A stretch of 64,000 nt of DNA from Sphingomonas sp. 32-66-10 (GTDB lineage: Bacteria > Pseudomonadota > Alphaproteobacteria > Sphingomonadales > Sphingomonadaceae), in assembly GCA_002280565.1 (NCBI GenBank), contig NCEF01000004.1:62001-126000 (forward strand). Direction: 5' to 3'. This document shows, piece by piece, positions 37,328-45,821 of the stretch. The notes beneath the pieces were generated by a model. It was not told the origin of the DNA and searched no databases. It worked only from the letters and a program-made list of their open reading frames with translations. The position numbers and the translations under genes are program-made. The number at the start of each line of letters is the position of its first letter. Position 1 is the stretch's first letter.

Positions 37328-38449
37328 GTGAAGATCGCCGTCCTCAAGGAGACCGCCGCTGGCGAGCGGCGCGTCTCCGCGACGCCGGAAACCGTCAAGA
37401 AGTTCGTCTCGCTGGGTGCCGCTGTCGCGGTTGAACTCGGGGCGGGTGACACCGGTTTCCTATCCGATGCAAGCTATGAAGCGGCCGGCGCAACCATCGG
37501 TTCGCGCGCGGAAGTGCTGGCCGATGCCGACATCGTGCTGGGCGTGCAGGGTCCCGACCCGGCGACGCTGGCCGGGATCAAGCCCGGGGCGTGGCTGGCG
37601 GCGGGCCTCAACCCGTTCGTTGAGCGCACCCGAGTCGATGCCTATGCCGCGCTCGGGATCGAAGCGCTGGCGATGGAGTTCATGCCGCGCATCACCCGTG
37701 CGCAGTCGATGGACATATTGTCATCCCAGTCGAACCTCGCTGGGTATAAGGCGGTGCTCGACGCCGCATCCGAATATGGCCGCGTCTTCCCGATGATGAT
37801 GACCGCGGCGGGCACCGTGTCCGCTGCCAAGGTCTTCGTCATGGGTGTCGGCGTCGCCGGGCTTCAGGCGATCGCCACCGCCCGCCGCCTCGGCGCGCAG
37901 GTGTCCGCTACCGACGTGCGCAGCGCGACCAAGGAGCAGATCCAGTCGCTCGGCGCCAAGCCGATCTTCGTGGAAAATGTCGCCGGTATCGAGGGCGAGG
38001 GCTCGGGCGGCTACGCCACCGAAATGAGCGACGAATACAAGGCCGCTCAGGCCGAACTGGTTTCGTCGCACATCGCCAAGCAGGACATCGTCATCACCAC
38101 CGCACTGATCCCGGGCCGCCCCGCGCCCCGGCTGATCAGCGACGCACAGATCGCGTCGATGCGCCCTGGTTCGGTGATCGTCGACCTCGCGGTCGAAGCC
38201 GGCGGCAATGTCGAGGGCGCGGTCGCGGGAGAGGTCGTCGAACGCCACGGCGTGAAGATCGTCGGCCACCGCAACGTGTCGTCACGCCTCGCATCCGACG
38301 CCTCAGCGCTATTCGCGCGCAACCTCTACAACTTCCTCTCAGCCTTCTGGGACAAGGAAGCGGGCAAGCCAGTGCTAGATGAGGAAATCGGCGACGCGAT
38401 CCGGCTGACGCAGGATGGCAAGGTGGTGAACCCGAGGTTGCTCGGGTGA
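37328..38449 (+). CDS. pntAA: NAD(P) transhydrogenase subunit alpha, part 1
   Basis: A 373-residue NAD(H)-binding domain I of the proton-pumping transhydrogenase, which makes NADPH from NADH using proton entry. It starts with GTG. The front MKIAVLKETAAGERRVSATP and the loop KVFVMGVGVAGLQAIATARRLGA (nucleotide binding, near residue 165) are diagnostic. In this organism domain II is split: the alpha membrane part is a separate gene (pntAB at 39299). Two unrelated small genes lie between the two halves. Confidence 0.95.
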   Translation: MKIAVLKETAAGERRVSATPETVKKFVSLGAAVAVELGAGDTGFLSDASYEAAGATIGSRAEVLADADIVLGVQGPDPATLAGIKPGAWLAAGLNPFVERTRVDAYAALGIEALAMEFMPRITRAQSMDILSSQSNLAGYKAVLDAASEYGRVFPMMMTAAGTVSAAKVFVMGVGVAGLQAIATARRLGAQVSATDVRSATKEQIQSLGAKPIFVENVAGIEGEGSGGYATEMSDEYKAAQAELVSSHIAKQDIVITTALIPGRPAPRLISDAQIASMRPGSVIVDLAVEAGGNVEGAVAGEVVERHGVKIVGHRNVSSRLASDASALFARNLYNFLSAFWDKEAGKPVLDEEIGDAIRLTQDGKVVNPRLLG

Positions 38450-38916
38450 GGGTGCTGGGGGCAACGATGGCTGCGGCTGCCTGCTGCGTCGGCACAGCCG
38501 CGGCACAATCGAGTGCGCCGCAAGCCCCTTCCGGCAGCGCAATTGGCCGCGATTGGCGCGGCGATGACGATTTCTATGCCGTCGTGGTCGCCTATGACCG
38601 CGCCGAACTGGCATGGCGCCGTTTCCGCAATCGCCTGTGCGCGCTGCCTGAGCCGAAGCGCACCTCTCTGTCGCATGTCGTGAAGGACATCCGCGAGCGG
38701 CTGGACGTGCTCCGATCGAAAATGGGGGCACTCTGGCCTGAATCGCCGATCGATCGGATTCGCTTATTGGCCAGAACCGATCCTGCACCGAAGATGCTGT
38801 GCGATGATCCGGTCGCTGCCGAGGAAGCGTTCCAGGCTGCGTTGGCCGGACAGGACGGGACCGCCAATTTGATCCGGCTGATCGAACGTGCGCGCAACCC
38901 GCAGCAGGAGCACTGA
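38446..38916 (+). CDS. Hypothetical exported protein in the pnt operon
   Basis: A 156-residue protein starting with GTG in a GTGA overlap with the pntAA stop. Residues 1-20 form a signal peptide ending AAAQ, so the product is likely periplasmic. The rest is helical and charged (YDRAELAWRRFRNRLCAL, KDIRERLDVLRSKMGAL). No family is recognised. It lies between pntAA and pntAB and is probably translated with them. Whether it serves the transhydrogenase is unknown. Confidence 0.72.
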   Translation: MRVLGATMAAAACCVGTAAAQSSAPQAPSGSAIGRDWRGDDDFYAVVVAYDRAELAWRRFRNRLCALPEPKRTSLSHVVKDIRERLDVLRSKMGALWPESPIDRIRLLARTDPAPKMLCDDPVAAEEAFQAALAGQDGTANLIRLIERARNPQQEH

Positions 38917-38917
38917 C

Positions 38918-39277
38918 ATGGGCTTCCTCAACGCCACAGTCCACGATCCGGTCGATGCCGAGAAGGATTATCGCCACATCATGGCAACCGGCGAAACCGT
39001 GCGCTTTGCGTTCAAGTTGATCCGCGACGCAATCTTGTTCACCGATATGCGCATCGTCACCATCGATGTGCAGGGATTGACCGGGTCCAAGAAGCGTTTC
39101 GTTTCAATCCCCTATCGCGCGATCACGACCTTCTCGGTCGAGAGCGCAGGGCATTTCGACCTCGACACCGAACTCACCCTGACCGTGTCTGGCTCCGCCC
39201 CGATCGAGCTGCTGCTCAGCCGGGGTACGGACGTACATGGACTGATCTCTCTGCTCACCGAGCGGCTGGCTCGATAA
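38918..39277 (+). CDS. PH domain protein (bacterial YvbH/bPH type)
   Basis: A 119-residue protein starting at the ATG just after the previous stop. The pattern FKLIRDAILFTDMRIVTIDVQGLTG, then KRFVSIPYRAITTFSVESAGHFDLDTEL matches the bacterial pleckstrin-homology domain of the YvbH group, which often forms ring assemblies and appears in envelope or stress proteins. It has no membrane segment. It sits between pntAA and pntAB, a neighbourhood not explained by the known transhydrogenase. Confidence 0.85.
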   Translation: MGFLNATVHDPVDAEKDYRHIMATGETVRFAFKLIRDAILFTDMRIVTIDVQGLTGSKKRFVSIPYRAITTFSVESAGHFDLDTELTLTVSGSAPIELLLSRGTDVHGLISLLTERLAR

Positions 39278-39298
39278 CGCAGGAAAAGGACTGACCCG

Positions 39299-39577
39299 AT
39301 GGACTTCATCTCGATCCTGTCGATCTTCGTGCTGGCGTGTTTCGTCGGCTATTATGTCGTGTGGTCGGTGACCCCGGCGCTGCACACGCCGCTGATGGCG
39401 GTCACCAACGCGATTTCGTCGGTGATCATCGTCGGCGCGCTGATCGCGTCGGCCGCTGCCGGAAGCCTGACCGCGAAATGGCTGGGGCTGATCGCGGTGG
39501 CGCTGGCCAGCGTCAACATTTTCGGCGGGTTCGCCGTGACCGAGCGGATGCTCGCCATGTACAAGAAGAAGGGCTGA
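39299..39577 (+). CDS. pntAB: NAD(P) transhydrogenase alpha, membrane part
   Basis: A 92-residue membrane protein with three helices (FISILSIFVLACFVGYYVV, LMAVTNAISSVIIVGALIA, IAVALASVNIFGGFAVTERML). This is the C-terminal membrane part of PntA encoded as its own gene, as in Rhodospirillum and other alphaproteobacteria. The TNAISSVIIVGAL helix belongs to the proton channel. It is followed 4 bases later by pntB. Confidence 0.95.
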   Translation: MDFISILSIFVLACFVGYYVVWSVTPALHTPLMAVTNAISSVIIVGALIASAAAGSLTAKWLGLIAVALASVNIFGGFAVTERMLAMYKKKG

Positions 39578-39581
39578 GCTG

Positions 39582-41015
39582 ATGCACGAGGCCACACCGC
39601 TCAACCCCTGGGTTGCGCTCGCCTATCTGATCGCGGGCGTGTGTTTCATCGTCGCGCTGCGCGGCCTGTCGTCGCCGGCGACCAGCCGTCGCGGCAACCG
39701 CTTCGGCATGGCAGGCATGCTGATCGCCGTCGTGACGACGCTCGTCACGCACGAGATCGCGTCGCTGCCCGAGATCATCGGCGCGATCGCCATTGGCGGC
39801 GGGTTCGGCTGGATCGTCGCGCGCAAGATCAAGATGACCGACATGCCGCAGCTGGTGGCGGGCTTCCACTCGCTCGTCGGCCTTGCCGCGGTGCTGGTCG
39901 GCGTCGCCGCCTATCTCAACCCCGAGGCGTTCGGCATCGTGTTCCCCGAAGGATCGCCCAATGCGGGCCTGATCCTGCCGGTCAGCCGGATCGAGCTGGG
40001 CCTGGGCGTTGCGATCGGTGCGATCACCTTCTCCGGATCGGTCATCGCCTTCCTCAAGCTTAACGGCAATATGGGCGGCGCACCGATCATGCTGCCCGGC
40101 CGCCATGTCATCAACCTTGGCACGCTGGCCGCAATCCTCGGCCTGATCGCGTTCCTGACGGTCGAGCTGCGCGCGCCCGACTGGGTGTTCTGGACCGTGC
40201 TGGTCCTGTCCTTCATCATCGGCTTCCTGCTGATCATCCCGATCGGCGGTGCGGACATGCCGGTGGTGGTGTCGATGCTCAACAGCTATTCGGGCTGGGC
40301 GGCGGCGGCGATGGGCTTCACGCTTGGCAACACCGCCATGATCATCACCGGCGCATTGGTCGGCAGCTCGGGCGCGATCCTGAGCTACATCATGTGCAAG
40401 GCGATGAACCGCAGCTTCATCAGCGTGATCGCAGGCGGCTTTGGCGGCGACAGCGGCGGCCCGGCGGGCGCGGCGGCGACCGATCGTCCGTGGAAGCGCG
40501 GTTCTGCCGAGGACGCAGCGTTCCTGATGAGCCAAGCCGAACAGATCATCATCGTCCCGGGCTATGGCATGGCGGTCGCGCAGGCACAGCATGCCCTGCG
40601 CGAGATGGGCGACAAGCTGAAAGAGCATGGCGTCCGCGTGAAATACGCGATCCACCCGGTCGCGGGGCGCATGCCGGGGCATATGAACGTGCTGCTGGCC
40701 GAGGCCAACGTCCCCTATGACGAGGTGTTCGAACTGGAGGACATCAACAGCGAGTTCGCCCAGACCGACGTTGCCTTCATCATCGGCGCGAACGACGTGG
40801 TGAACCCGGCGGCGAAGACCGACAAGTCCTCGCCCATCTACGGCATGCCGGTGTTCGATGTGAACAAGGCCAAGACGGTGTTGTTCATCAAGCGCAGCAT
40901 GGGCGGGGTCGGCTATGCCGGCGTCGACAACGACGTGTTCTACCAGGACAACACGATGATGCTGCTCGCCGACGCCAAGAAGATGGTCGAAGAGATCGTC
41001 AAGTCGCTCGACTGA
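39582..41015 (+). CDS. pntB: NAD(P) transhydrogenase subunit beta
   Basis: A 477-residue protein with about nine N-terminal membrane helices (residues 8-280) forming the proton channel and a C-terminal NADP(H)-binding domain III with the loop VPGYGMAVAQAQHALREM and the KRSMGGVGYAGVDN segment. Together with pntAA and pntAB it forms the full transhydrogenase in the inner membrane. This provides NADPH for reductive biosynthesis and for gor-type redox defence. Confidence 0.97.
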   Translation: MHEATPLNPWVALAYLIAGVCFIVALRGLSSPATSRRGNRFGMAGMLIAVVTTLVTHEIASLPEIIGAIAIGGGFGWIVARKIKMTDMPQLVAGFHSLVGLAAVLVGVAAYLNPEAFGIVFPEGSPNAGLILPVSRIELGLGVAIGAITFSGSVIAFLKLNGNMGGAPIMLPGRHVINLGTLAAILGLIAFLTVELRAPDWVFWTVLVLSFIIGFLLIIPIGGADMPVVVSMLNSYSGWAAAAMGFTLGNTAMIITGALVGSSGAILSYIMCKAMNRSFISVIAGGFGGDSGGPAGAAATDRPWKRGSAEDAAFLMSQAEQIIIVPGYGMAVAQAQHALREMGDKLKEHGVRVKYAIHPVAGRMPGHMNVLLAEANVPYDEVFELEDINSEFAQTDVAFIIGANDVVNPAAKTDKSSPIYGMPVFDVNKAKTVLFIKRSMGGVGYAGVDNDVFYQDNTMMLLADAKKMVEEIVKSLD

Positions 41016-41100
41016 CCGCGTCCCGGTTCATGCGATCGTAATCGCTTGATATCCGGACGCGACCGGGACAGCATCAGCCCTGCAATAATGGGGGGGAGCA

Positions 41101-41997
41101 ATGCTGAGCGTCGGGCGGATTTTGGAAGGCGCGTTCGGGCTGGTGCGCGAACGATATGTGGCGGTCGCGGCGTGGGCCGGCATCTATCTGGCCGCCAATA
41201 TCGCGTTGGCCGTTGCGGTGCGTCCGCTGCTCGGGCAGTCGATGTCTCCGGCCATGACGCCAAATCCGACCGACATGTTCGTTGCATCGGGCCCGGTCTT
41301 CCTGATCGCCCTGTTCTTCGCCGCATTCGGATTCGTCATCTATGCCGCCGCAATGCGCGCGATATTGCGCCCTGAAGCGGGCGGCATCGCGTATCTCCGC
41401 CTCGGCATGGACGAGCTGCGCCTGTTCGGGGTGGCGATCCTCTTCACCGTCGGCGGGACGATCCTGTTTCTCATTGTTACGTTCGCGTTCGGCCTCGTCG
41501 GGGTGGGCATCGCCGCCAGCGGCGATCCGGGTATCGGCTCGGCCTTGTTGGGATTGCTGTTCATTCTTGCCCTGTTGGCGGTCGTCGTCTTTTTCATCGT
41601 CCGCTTTTCGCTCGCCTTTCCGCTGACGCTGTACCGGCAGCAGATCGTGATCGGCGAAGCGTGGACACTGAGTCGTGGTCATTTCTGGTCGCTGTTCGGT
41701 GCAGCGCTCGTCATCACGCTGATCCTCATGGTCCTCAACATCGCGGTCTCCGCGTTCACGATGGGCAGCTATATGTCCGACCTGATGAGTGCGGCGGGGA
41801 ATCCCGAAGCGCTTGCACGAGCGGCGGAGGCGCAGCAGGAAAGTTATTCACAGCTGGGACCGGCGATGATTCTGGCTTCGCTCGGCGGCGCGATTGCCGC
41901 CGCGTTGGGTGCCGCGCTCACCGGGGGCAGCGTCGCCACCGCCGCGAAGCTGTTGCTGCACGATGAAATGGACGATGCCGAGGACGTGTTCGGCTAA
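41101..41997 (+). CDS. Multi-pass membrane protein
   Basis: A 298-residue inner-membrane protein with about six hydrophobic segments: AAWAGIYLAANIALAVAV, VFLIALFFAAFGFVIYAAA, VAILFTVGGTILFLIVTFAF, ALLGLLFILALLAVVVFFIV and two more. The pattern RFSLAFPLTLYRQQIVIGEAW ahead of a late helix resembles the GDPD-like membrane domain family of unknown function. Its role and partners cannot be told from sequence. The gap between it and pntB (85 bases) does not show a clear terminator. Confidence 0.75.
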   Translation: MLSVGRILEGAFGLVRERYVAVAAWAGIYLAANIALAVAVRPLLGQSMSPAMTPNPTDMFVASGPVFLIALFFAAFGFVIYAAAMRAILRPEAGGIAYLRLGMDELRLFGVAILFTVGGTILFLIVTFAFGLVGVGIAASGDPGIGSALLGLLFILALLAVVVFFIVRFSLAFPLTLYRQQIVIGEAWTLSRGHFWSLFGAALVITLILMVLNIAVSAFTMGSYMSDLMSAAGNPEALARAAEAQQESYSQLGPAMILASLGGAIAAALGAALTGGSVATAAKLLLHDEMDDAEDVFG

Positions 41998-42129
41998 CGC
42001 GCTTGCCACAGCGCGTCCATTCTGGAGATAACGGACGGCAGACCGGTTGAATTCGGAGCCGCCTTTTGCTGACGTGCCGCCCTAGCCCGCGATTACATCC
42101 GCATTGCAGCGCAAAGCGGAGGGAATGCG

Positions 42130-43053
42130 ATGAATGACGCCATGCAGGTTGCCGGGCTTTCCGCCGACGCCGCCCGTGTTTTCATCGTGGCACCGGCGGC
42201 GGCGCAGGATCGGCATGACGCTGCGGTTACGGCAAGCGGCGCGCGCGTGCTGGGCATGGTCGCACCGGATGGAGTCGAGACAGCGCTCGACTCGCTGATC
42301 GCCGCCGATCTGATCGTGATCGACGGTACCGGCGTCGACCCCGATCGGATCGCGGCGAACGCGGAGCGGATTGCCGACTGGACCCGCGACGGTGACTGCG
42401 GGATCGTTGCATTGCTCGATGCGCACGCGCTCGACCTCGCCGCTCCGCTGTTGATGGATGCTGGTGCGGCGCTGCTGTGCGATCCTTCGGCGGCCGATTA
42501 TGCGGCGGCGCTGGTCCGGGCTGTGACCCCGCCCGGGGCGCGGTTGCACGACGCGACGCGGGAGCGCGAGGCGGAACGGCTGCGCCTGCTCAATGAAGAG
42601 GTTGCGCGGCTCGCCGCCGTGCTGTCCGACTTCGCCGCCGATCCGGTGCGGCGTGAGCTGCGCGAACCCGGGCGTGGCTATCGGTCCGAACCCAGCGGCG
42701 AACCCGATCCGGCGCCGCGCATCGTCCGTGCCGTGATCCGAGCACGGCGGTTGCGCGACCAGCATTTCACCCCCGAACTCTTTGCCGACCCCGCCTGGGA
42801 CATGCTGCTTGACCTCTATGCCGCGCGGCTGGAGCGCAATCGGGTGTCGGTGTCGAGCCTGTGCATCGCCGCCTCGGTGCCGCCGACCACCGCGCTGCGC
42901 TGGATCGGGACGATGCACGATGCCGGGCTGTTCGAACGCGAAGCCGATCCAGGGGACCGGCGTCGCGCGCATATCATCCTGTCGACGCGCGCGGCAGAGG
43001 CGATGCGCGGCTATTTCGCCGCGGCCGCGCGGCTGGGGATGATGCCGATTTGA
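42130..43053 (+). CDS. Winged-helix protein with a receiver-like N-terminus
   Basis: A 307-residue protein. Residues 18-135 follow the alternating strand/helix pattern of a response-regulator receiver (VFIVAPAAAQ, ADLIVIDGTGVD, GIVALLDAHAL), but the key lysine and the acidic pair are not obvious, so it may be a degenerate receiver. Residues 205-305 hold a winged helix: VSVSSLCIAASVPPTTALRW as the recognition region and LFEREADPGDRRRAHIILS as the wing, like MarR/sphingomonad regulators. A DNA-binding role is likely; targets are unknown. The tRNA-Lys gene begins 3 bases after its stop on the other strand. Confidence 0.68.
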   Translation: MNDAMQVAGLSADAARVFIVAPAAAQDRHDAAVTASGARVLGMVAPDGVETALDSLIAADLIVIDGTGVDPDRIAANAERIADWTRDGDCGIVALLDAHALDLAAPLLMDAGAALLCDPSAADYAAALVRAVTPPGARLHDATREREAERLRLLNEEVARLAAVLSDFAADPVRRELREPGRGYRSEPSGEPDPAPRIVRAVIRARRLRDQHFTPELFADPAWDMLLDLYAARLERNRVSVSSLCIAASVPPTTALRWIGTMHDAGLFEREADPGDRRRAHIILSTRAAEAMRGYFAAAARLGMMPI

Positions 43054-43055
43054 GG

Positions 43056-43131
43056 TGGTGAGCCCTGATGGATTCGAACCATCGACCTACTGATTAAAAG
43101 TCAGTTGCTCTACCGACTGAGCTAAGGGCCC
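43056..43131 (-). tRNA. tRNA-Lys (TTT)
   Basis: Reading the minus strand, GGGCCCTTAGCTCAG opens the gene, the anticodon arm is ACTGA-CTTTTAA-TCAGT with anticodon TTT, and the T arm GGTTCGAATCC is standard. The acceptor stem pairs over 7 bases with one G-T wobble, and CCA is encoded at the 3' end (43056-43058). Confidence 0.97.
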
Positions 43132-43176
43132 CCATGCTGGGTCAGGCGCTGCACCTAGGCGGCGATCCGCTGCGGG

Positions 43177-43644
43177 TCAACCGGGCAGGCGGGCAGCGAG
43201 TTGACGGATCGTGCGACCGGTGAGCGGGTCGCGCCAGTCGGGGACGATGGCGGCCAGCGGGCGCAGCACGAAATCGCGCTGGCGGAACAGCGGATGCGGG
43301 ATGGTGAGGCCGGGACTGCTCCATGCGCCGCCGGACCACAGGATCAGGTCGAGATCGATCACCCGCGCGTCCCAGCGGCGGCCATTGCGACGGCCGAAGC
43401 TGCGCTCGATCTGCTTGAGTCGCGCCAGCAGTTCGGTGGGCGTTTCGGCGCTTTCCATCAGGATCGCGGCATTGGTGAAGCGGCGGCGCGAGGGGCCGAG
43501 CGGGGCGGTTTCGATGATCGGTGCCTGCGCGACCACACCGCCGATCGCCGCGACCGCCGCCGCCAGCTCCCGACGCGGGGAGCCATGACGGCCGCGCCGG
43601 TTCGATCCCAGGGCGATGACATAATGGTGGGTTGAGGCGCTCAC
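43177..43644 (-). CDS. folK: HPPK, folate pathway
   Basis: A 155-residue 2-amino-4-hydroxy-6-hydroxymethyldihydropteridine diphosphokinase. It starts with MSASTHHYVIALGSNRRG (the ALGSN motif near residue 11), then ETAPLGPSRRRFTNAAI, and the catalytic aspartates of RVIDLDLILWSGG (near 94-101) and IPHPLFRQRDFVLRPL. It transfers pyrophosphate to the pterin that FolP (32557) then uses. It is divergent from the UDG gene with a 22-base gap. Confidence 0.96.
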   Translation of the reverse strand: MSASTHHYVIALGSNRRGRHGSPRRELAAAVAAIGGVVAQAPIIETAPLGPSRRRFTNAAILMESAETPTELLARLKQIERSFGRRNGRRWDARVIDLDLILWSGGAWSSPGLTIPHPLFRQRDFVLRPLAAIVPDWRDPLTGRTIRQLAARLPG

Positions 43645-43666
43645 CCGCCCCGCCTATCGCGGAGCG

Positions 43667-44326
43667 ATGATCCCGCCAAGTCCGTTGCCCAATACCGAGC
43701 CGCCGCGCGATTGCCCGCGCTGTCCGCGCCTTGTCGCGCTGCGGCAGGAGTTGCGGGTCGAATATCCCGACTGGTGGAACGCGCCGGTGCCGGCGTTCGG
43801 CGACCCCAATGGCTGGCTGGGGATTATCGGGCTGGCGCCGGGCAAGCATGGCGCGAACCGGACCGGGCGGCCATTTACCGGCGATTTTGCCGGCGACCTG
43901 ATGTTCGCGACGCTGGCGAAGTTCGGGTTCACGCAGGGCAACTATGAGAGCCGCGCCGATGACGGGTTGCAGCTGACCGGCGCGATCATCGTCAATTCGG
44001 TCAAGTGCCTGCCGCCCGAGAACAAGCCGACGCCGGAGGAGGCACGGACCTGTCGCCCCTTTGCGGAAGGACAGGTCGATGCGCTGCCCAATGCGCGCAT
44101 CTTCATCGCTTTGGGCCAGATCGCGCATCAGAGCGCGGTCAAGATTTTGGGCGGCAAGCTGCCCAAATGCCGCTTTGCCCATCTGGCGGAGCATCGCATG
44201 CCGGACGGGCGGGTGCTGATCGATAGCTATCACTGCTCGCGCTACAACCAGAATACCGGGCGGCTGACGGCGGAGATGTTCGAGGCGGTGTTTGCCCGGG
44301 CGCTGGAGCTGCGCGGAACGGTGTGA
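43667..44326 (+). CDS. Uracil-DNA glycosylase, family 5 (UDGb)
   Basis: A 219-residue enzyme removing uracil and some other damaged bases from DNA. Motif A reads GLAPGKHGANRTGRPFTGD (near residues 55-73), the family 5 form without the polar residue found in families 1 and 4, and motif B is in SYHCSRYNQNTGRLT near residue 185. Cysteines in CPRCP near the start and CR near the middle fit the iron-sulphur cluster ligands. It is divergent from folK. Confidence 0.9.
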   Translation: MIPPSPLPNTEPPRDCPRCPRLVALRQELRVEYPDWWNAPVPAFGDPNGWLGIIGLAPGKHGANRTGRPFTGDFAGDLMFATLAKFGFTQGNYESRADDGLQLTGAIIVNSVKCLPPENKPTPEEARTCRPFAEGQVDALPNARIFIALGQIAHQSAVKILGGKLPKCRFAHLAEHRMPDGRVLIDSYHCSRYNQNTGRLTAEMFEAVFARALELRGTV

Positions 44327-44360
44327 GCGTCCGACGAAGCTGACGTTTTCGATGGGGTTT

Positions 44361-44419
44361 CCGGGCGAAGCGACCGCGAAGGGACCGGTTTGCGCCTGCG
44401 ACGCGACACCGACGCGACA
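44361..44419 (-). repeat. 59 bp dispersed repeat, copy 2
   Basis: The minus strand reads TGTCGCGTCGGTGTCGCGTC..., aligning to 26412-26470 with about nine differences by eye. It lies in the 365-base gap 44327-44691, which has no credible gene. Confidence 0.6.
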
Positions 44420-44550
44420 GTGGCGCGACGCCGGGTGGCGGGGTGTCAGGCTGTTGGCGAAGGGCATGAGGGTTGTCCCGATCGGTCGAGGGGGACGGAT
44501 GAGATATGCCCGATCGGGGTCTGTAGGAAAGCGGTTTTGGGGGCGATCTA

Positions 44551-44683
44551 TCCTCCCCCGCCAGGGGGAGGTGGCGCCGAAGGCGACGGAGGGGGCGGAA
44601 GCACTGCGGCAAGAGGTGACAGGGCATCGCCCTCCTCCCCCTCCGTCAGGCTGCGCCTGCCACCTCCCCCTGGCGGGGGAGGA
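44551..44683. repeat. Element with 25 bp perfect inverted ends
   Basis: Left arm 44551-44575 (TCCTCCCCCGCCAGGGGGAG...) and right arm 44659-44683 are perfect inverted copies. The inside includes GCCGAAGGCGACGGAGGGGG, related to the pgi upstream region. It lies directly before the aguB stop and may end its transcript. Confidence 0.75.
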
Positions 44684-44691
44684 TTATTGGG

Positions 44692-45546
44692 TCAGACGTC
44701 CTCGACCATGCGGCGGTACAGCTCTGGCCTGCGGTCGCGGAAGAAGCCCATGCCGGCGCGGTGCTTGCGCGCGCGGTCGAGGTCGAGCGTCGCGGTGAGG
44801 ACGCCGGTTTCCTCGGCGCCGAATTCGGCGAGGATGTCGCCCCATTCGTCGCAGATGAAGCTGTGGCCGTAGAAGCGCTGGTCGCCCTCGGTCCCGATGC
44901 GGTTGCTGGCGATGACGGGGACGACGTTGGACACGGCATGGCCGATCATCGCGCGGCGCCACATGCGGCTGGTGTCGAGATCGGCGTCATAGGGTTCCGA
45001 CCCGATTGCGGTGGGGTAGAACAGCAATTGCGCGCCCATCAGCATCATGGTGCGCGCGGTTTCGGGATACCATTGGTCCCAGCAGATGCCGACGCCGAGC
45101 GCCGCGTCGTCCGCCGGGCCGTCCCACACCTTGAACCCCGTATTGCCGGGGCGGAAATAATATTTCTCTTCATAGCCGGGGCCGTCGGGGATGTGACTCT
45201 TGCGATAGACGCCCGCGACCTTGCCGTCCGGGCCGATCATCGCGAGGCTGTTGTAGAAATGCGGGCCGTCGGCTTCGAAGAAGCTGGTCGGGATGTGGAT
45301 CTGCAGCTCGGCGGCCAGCTTCTGCATCGCGGTGACGGCGGGATGGCTGGCGAGCGGCTTGGCGGTCGCGAACAGCGCCTCATCCTCGACCCGGCAGAAA
45401 TATTCGCCTTCGAACAATTCGGGGGGAAGGACGACCTGCGCGCCCTTCCCCGCCGCCTCGCGCACGAGGTCGGTGACGTTGGCGATATTCTGCGCCGTGT
45501 CGGTGGTGAAGGCGAGCTGCAGCGCGGCGACGGTGATCTGGGTCAT
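44692..45546 (-). CDS. aguB: N-carbamoylputrescine amidase
   Basis: A 284-residue nitrilase-superfamily enzyme turning N-carbamoylputrescine into putrescine. The catalytic triad is visible: Glu in LPPELFEGEYF (near residue 43), Lys in VYRKSHIPDG (near 120), and Cys in GICWDQWYPE (near 157). With agmatine deiminase (aguA) upstream on the same strand it forms the two-step agmatine to putrescine route. Confidence 0.94.
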   Translation of the reverse strand: MTQITVAALQLAFTTDTAQNIANVTDLVREAAGKGAQVVLPPELFEGEYFCRVEDEALFATAKPLASHPAVTAMQKLAAELQIHIPTSFFEADGPHFYNSLAMIGPDGKVAGVYRKSHIPDGPGYEEKYYFRPGNTGFKVWDGPADDAALGVGICWDQWYPETARTMMLMGAQLLFYPTAIGSEPYDADLDTSRMWRRAMIGHAVSNVVPVIASNRIGTEGDQRFYGHSFICDEWGDILAEFGAEETGVLTATLDLDRARKHRAGMGFFRDRRPELYRRMVEDV

Positions 45547-45821
45547 GTGGGGTATTTAGGGGGTGTGCCTCCCTTCGTCACCCCGGACCTTGTTCAGGAC
45601 AGCTCCCTTTCCATCGTCGTCCCGGGCTTGACCCGGGACGGGGCTGTTCTTTGCTGCCGTTGCGAGAAGAAGAAGCCTTGGCCCGGCTCAAGGCCGGGCT
45701 GACGGTGGGATGCGGGGTCGGGTTGGTTGATGCCCCAGACCATTGCGGAAGAAGAAGGAGAAGAAGACCCTCCCCAACCCCTCCCGCAAGCGGGAGGGGC
45801 TTTAGAAGGAAGAGGGACGGG
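45547..45821. other. Gap between aguB and aguA
   Basis: The 275-base gap holds a degenerate GTCACCCCGG-like element (about 45583-45645, with GTCCCGGGCTTGACCCGGGAC inside), a run of GAAGAAGAAGGAGAAGAAG (45750-45767, purine-rich) and a CCCTCCC...GGGAGGGGC hairpin near 45774-45800. No coding sequence is supported. Confidence 0.55.

Noticed and set aside
44327-44691. CRISPR-like alternation of GC-rich repeats after the UDG gene
   Set aside because: There is one inverted pair and one dispersed repeat, no regular direct repeat with spacers, and no cas genes in the window.
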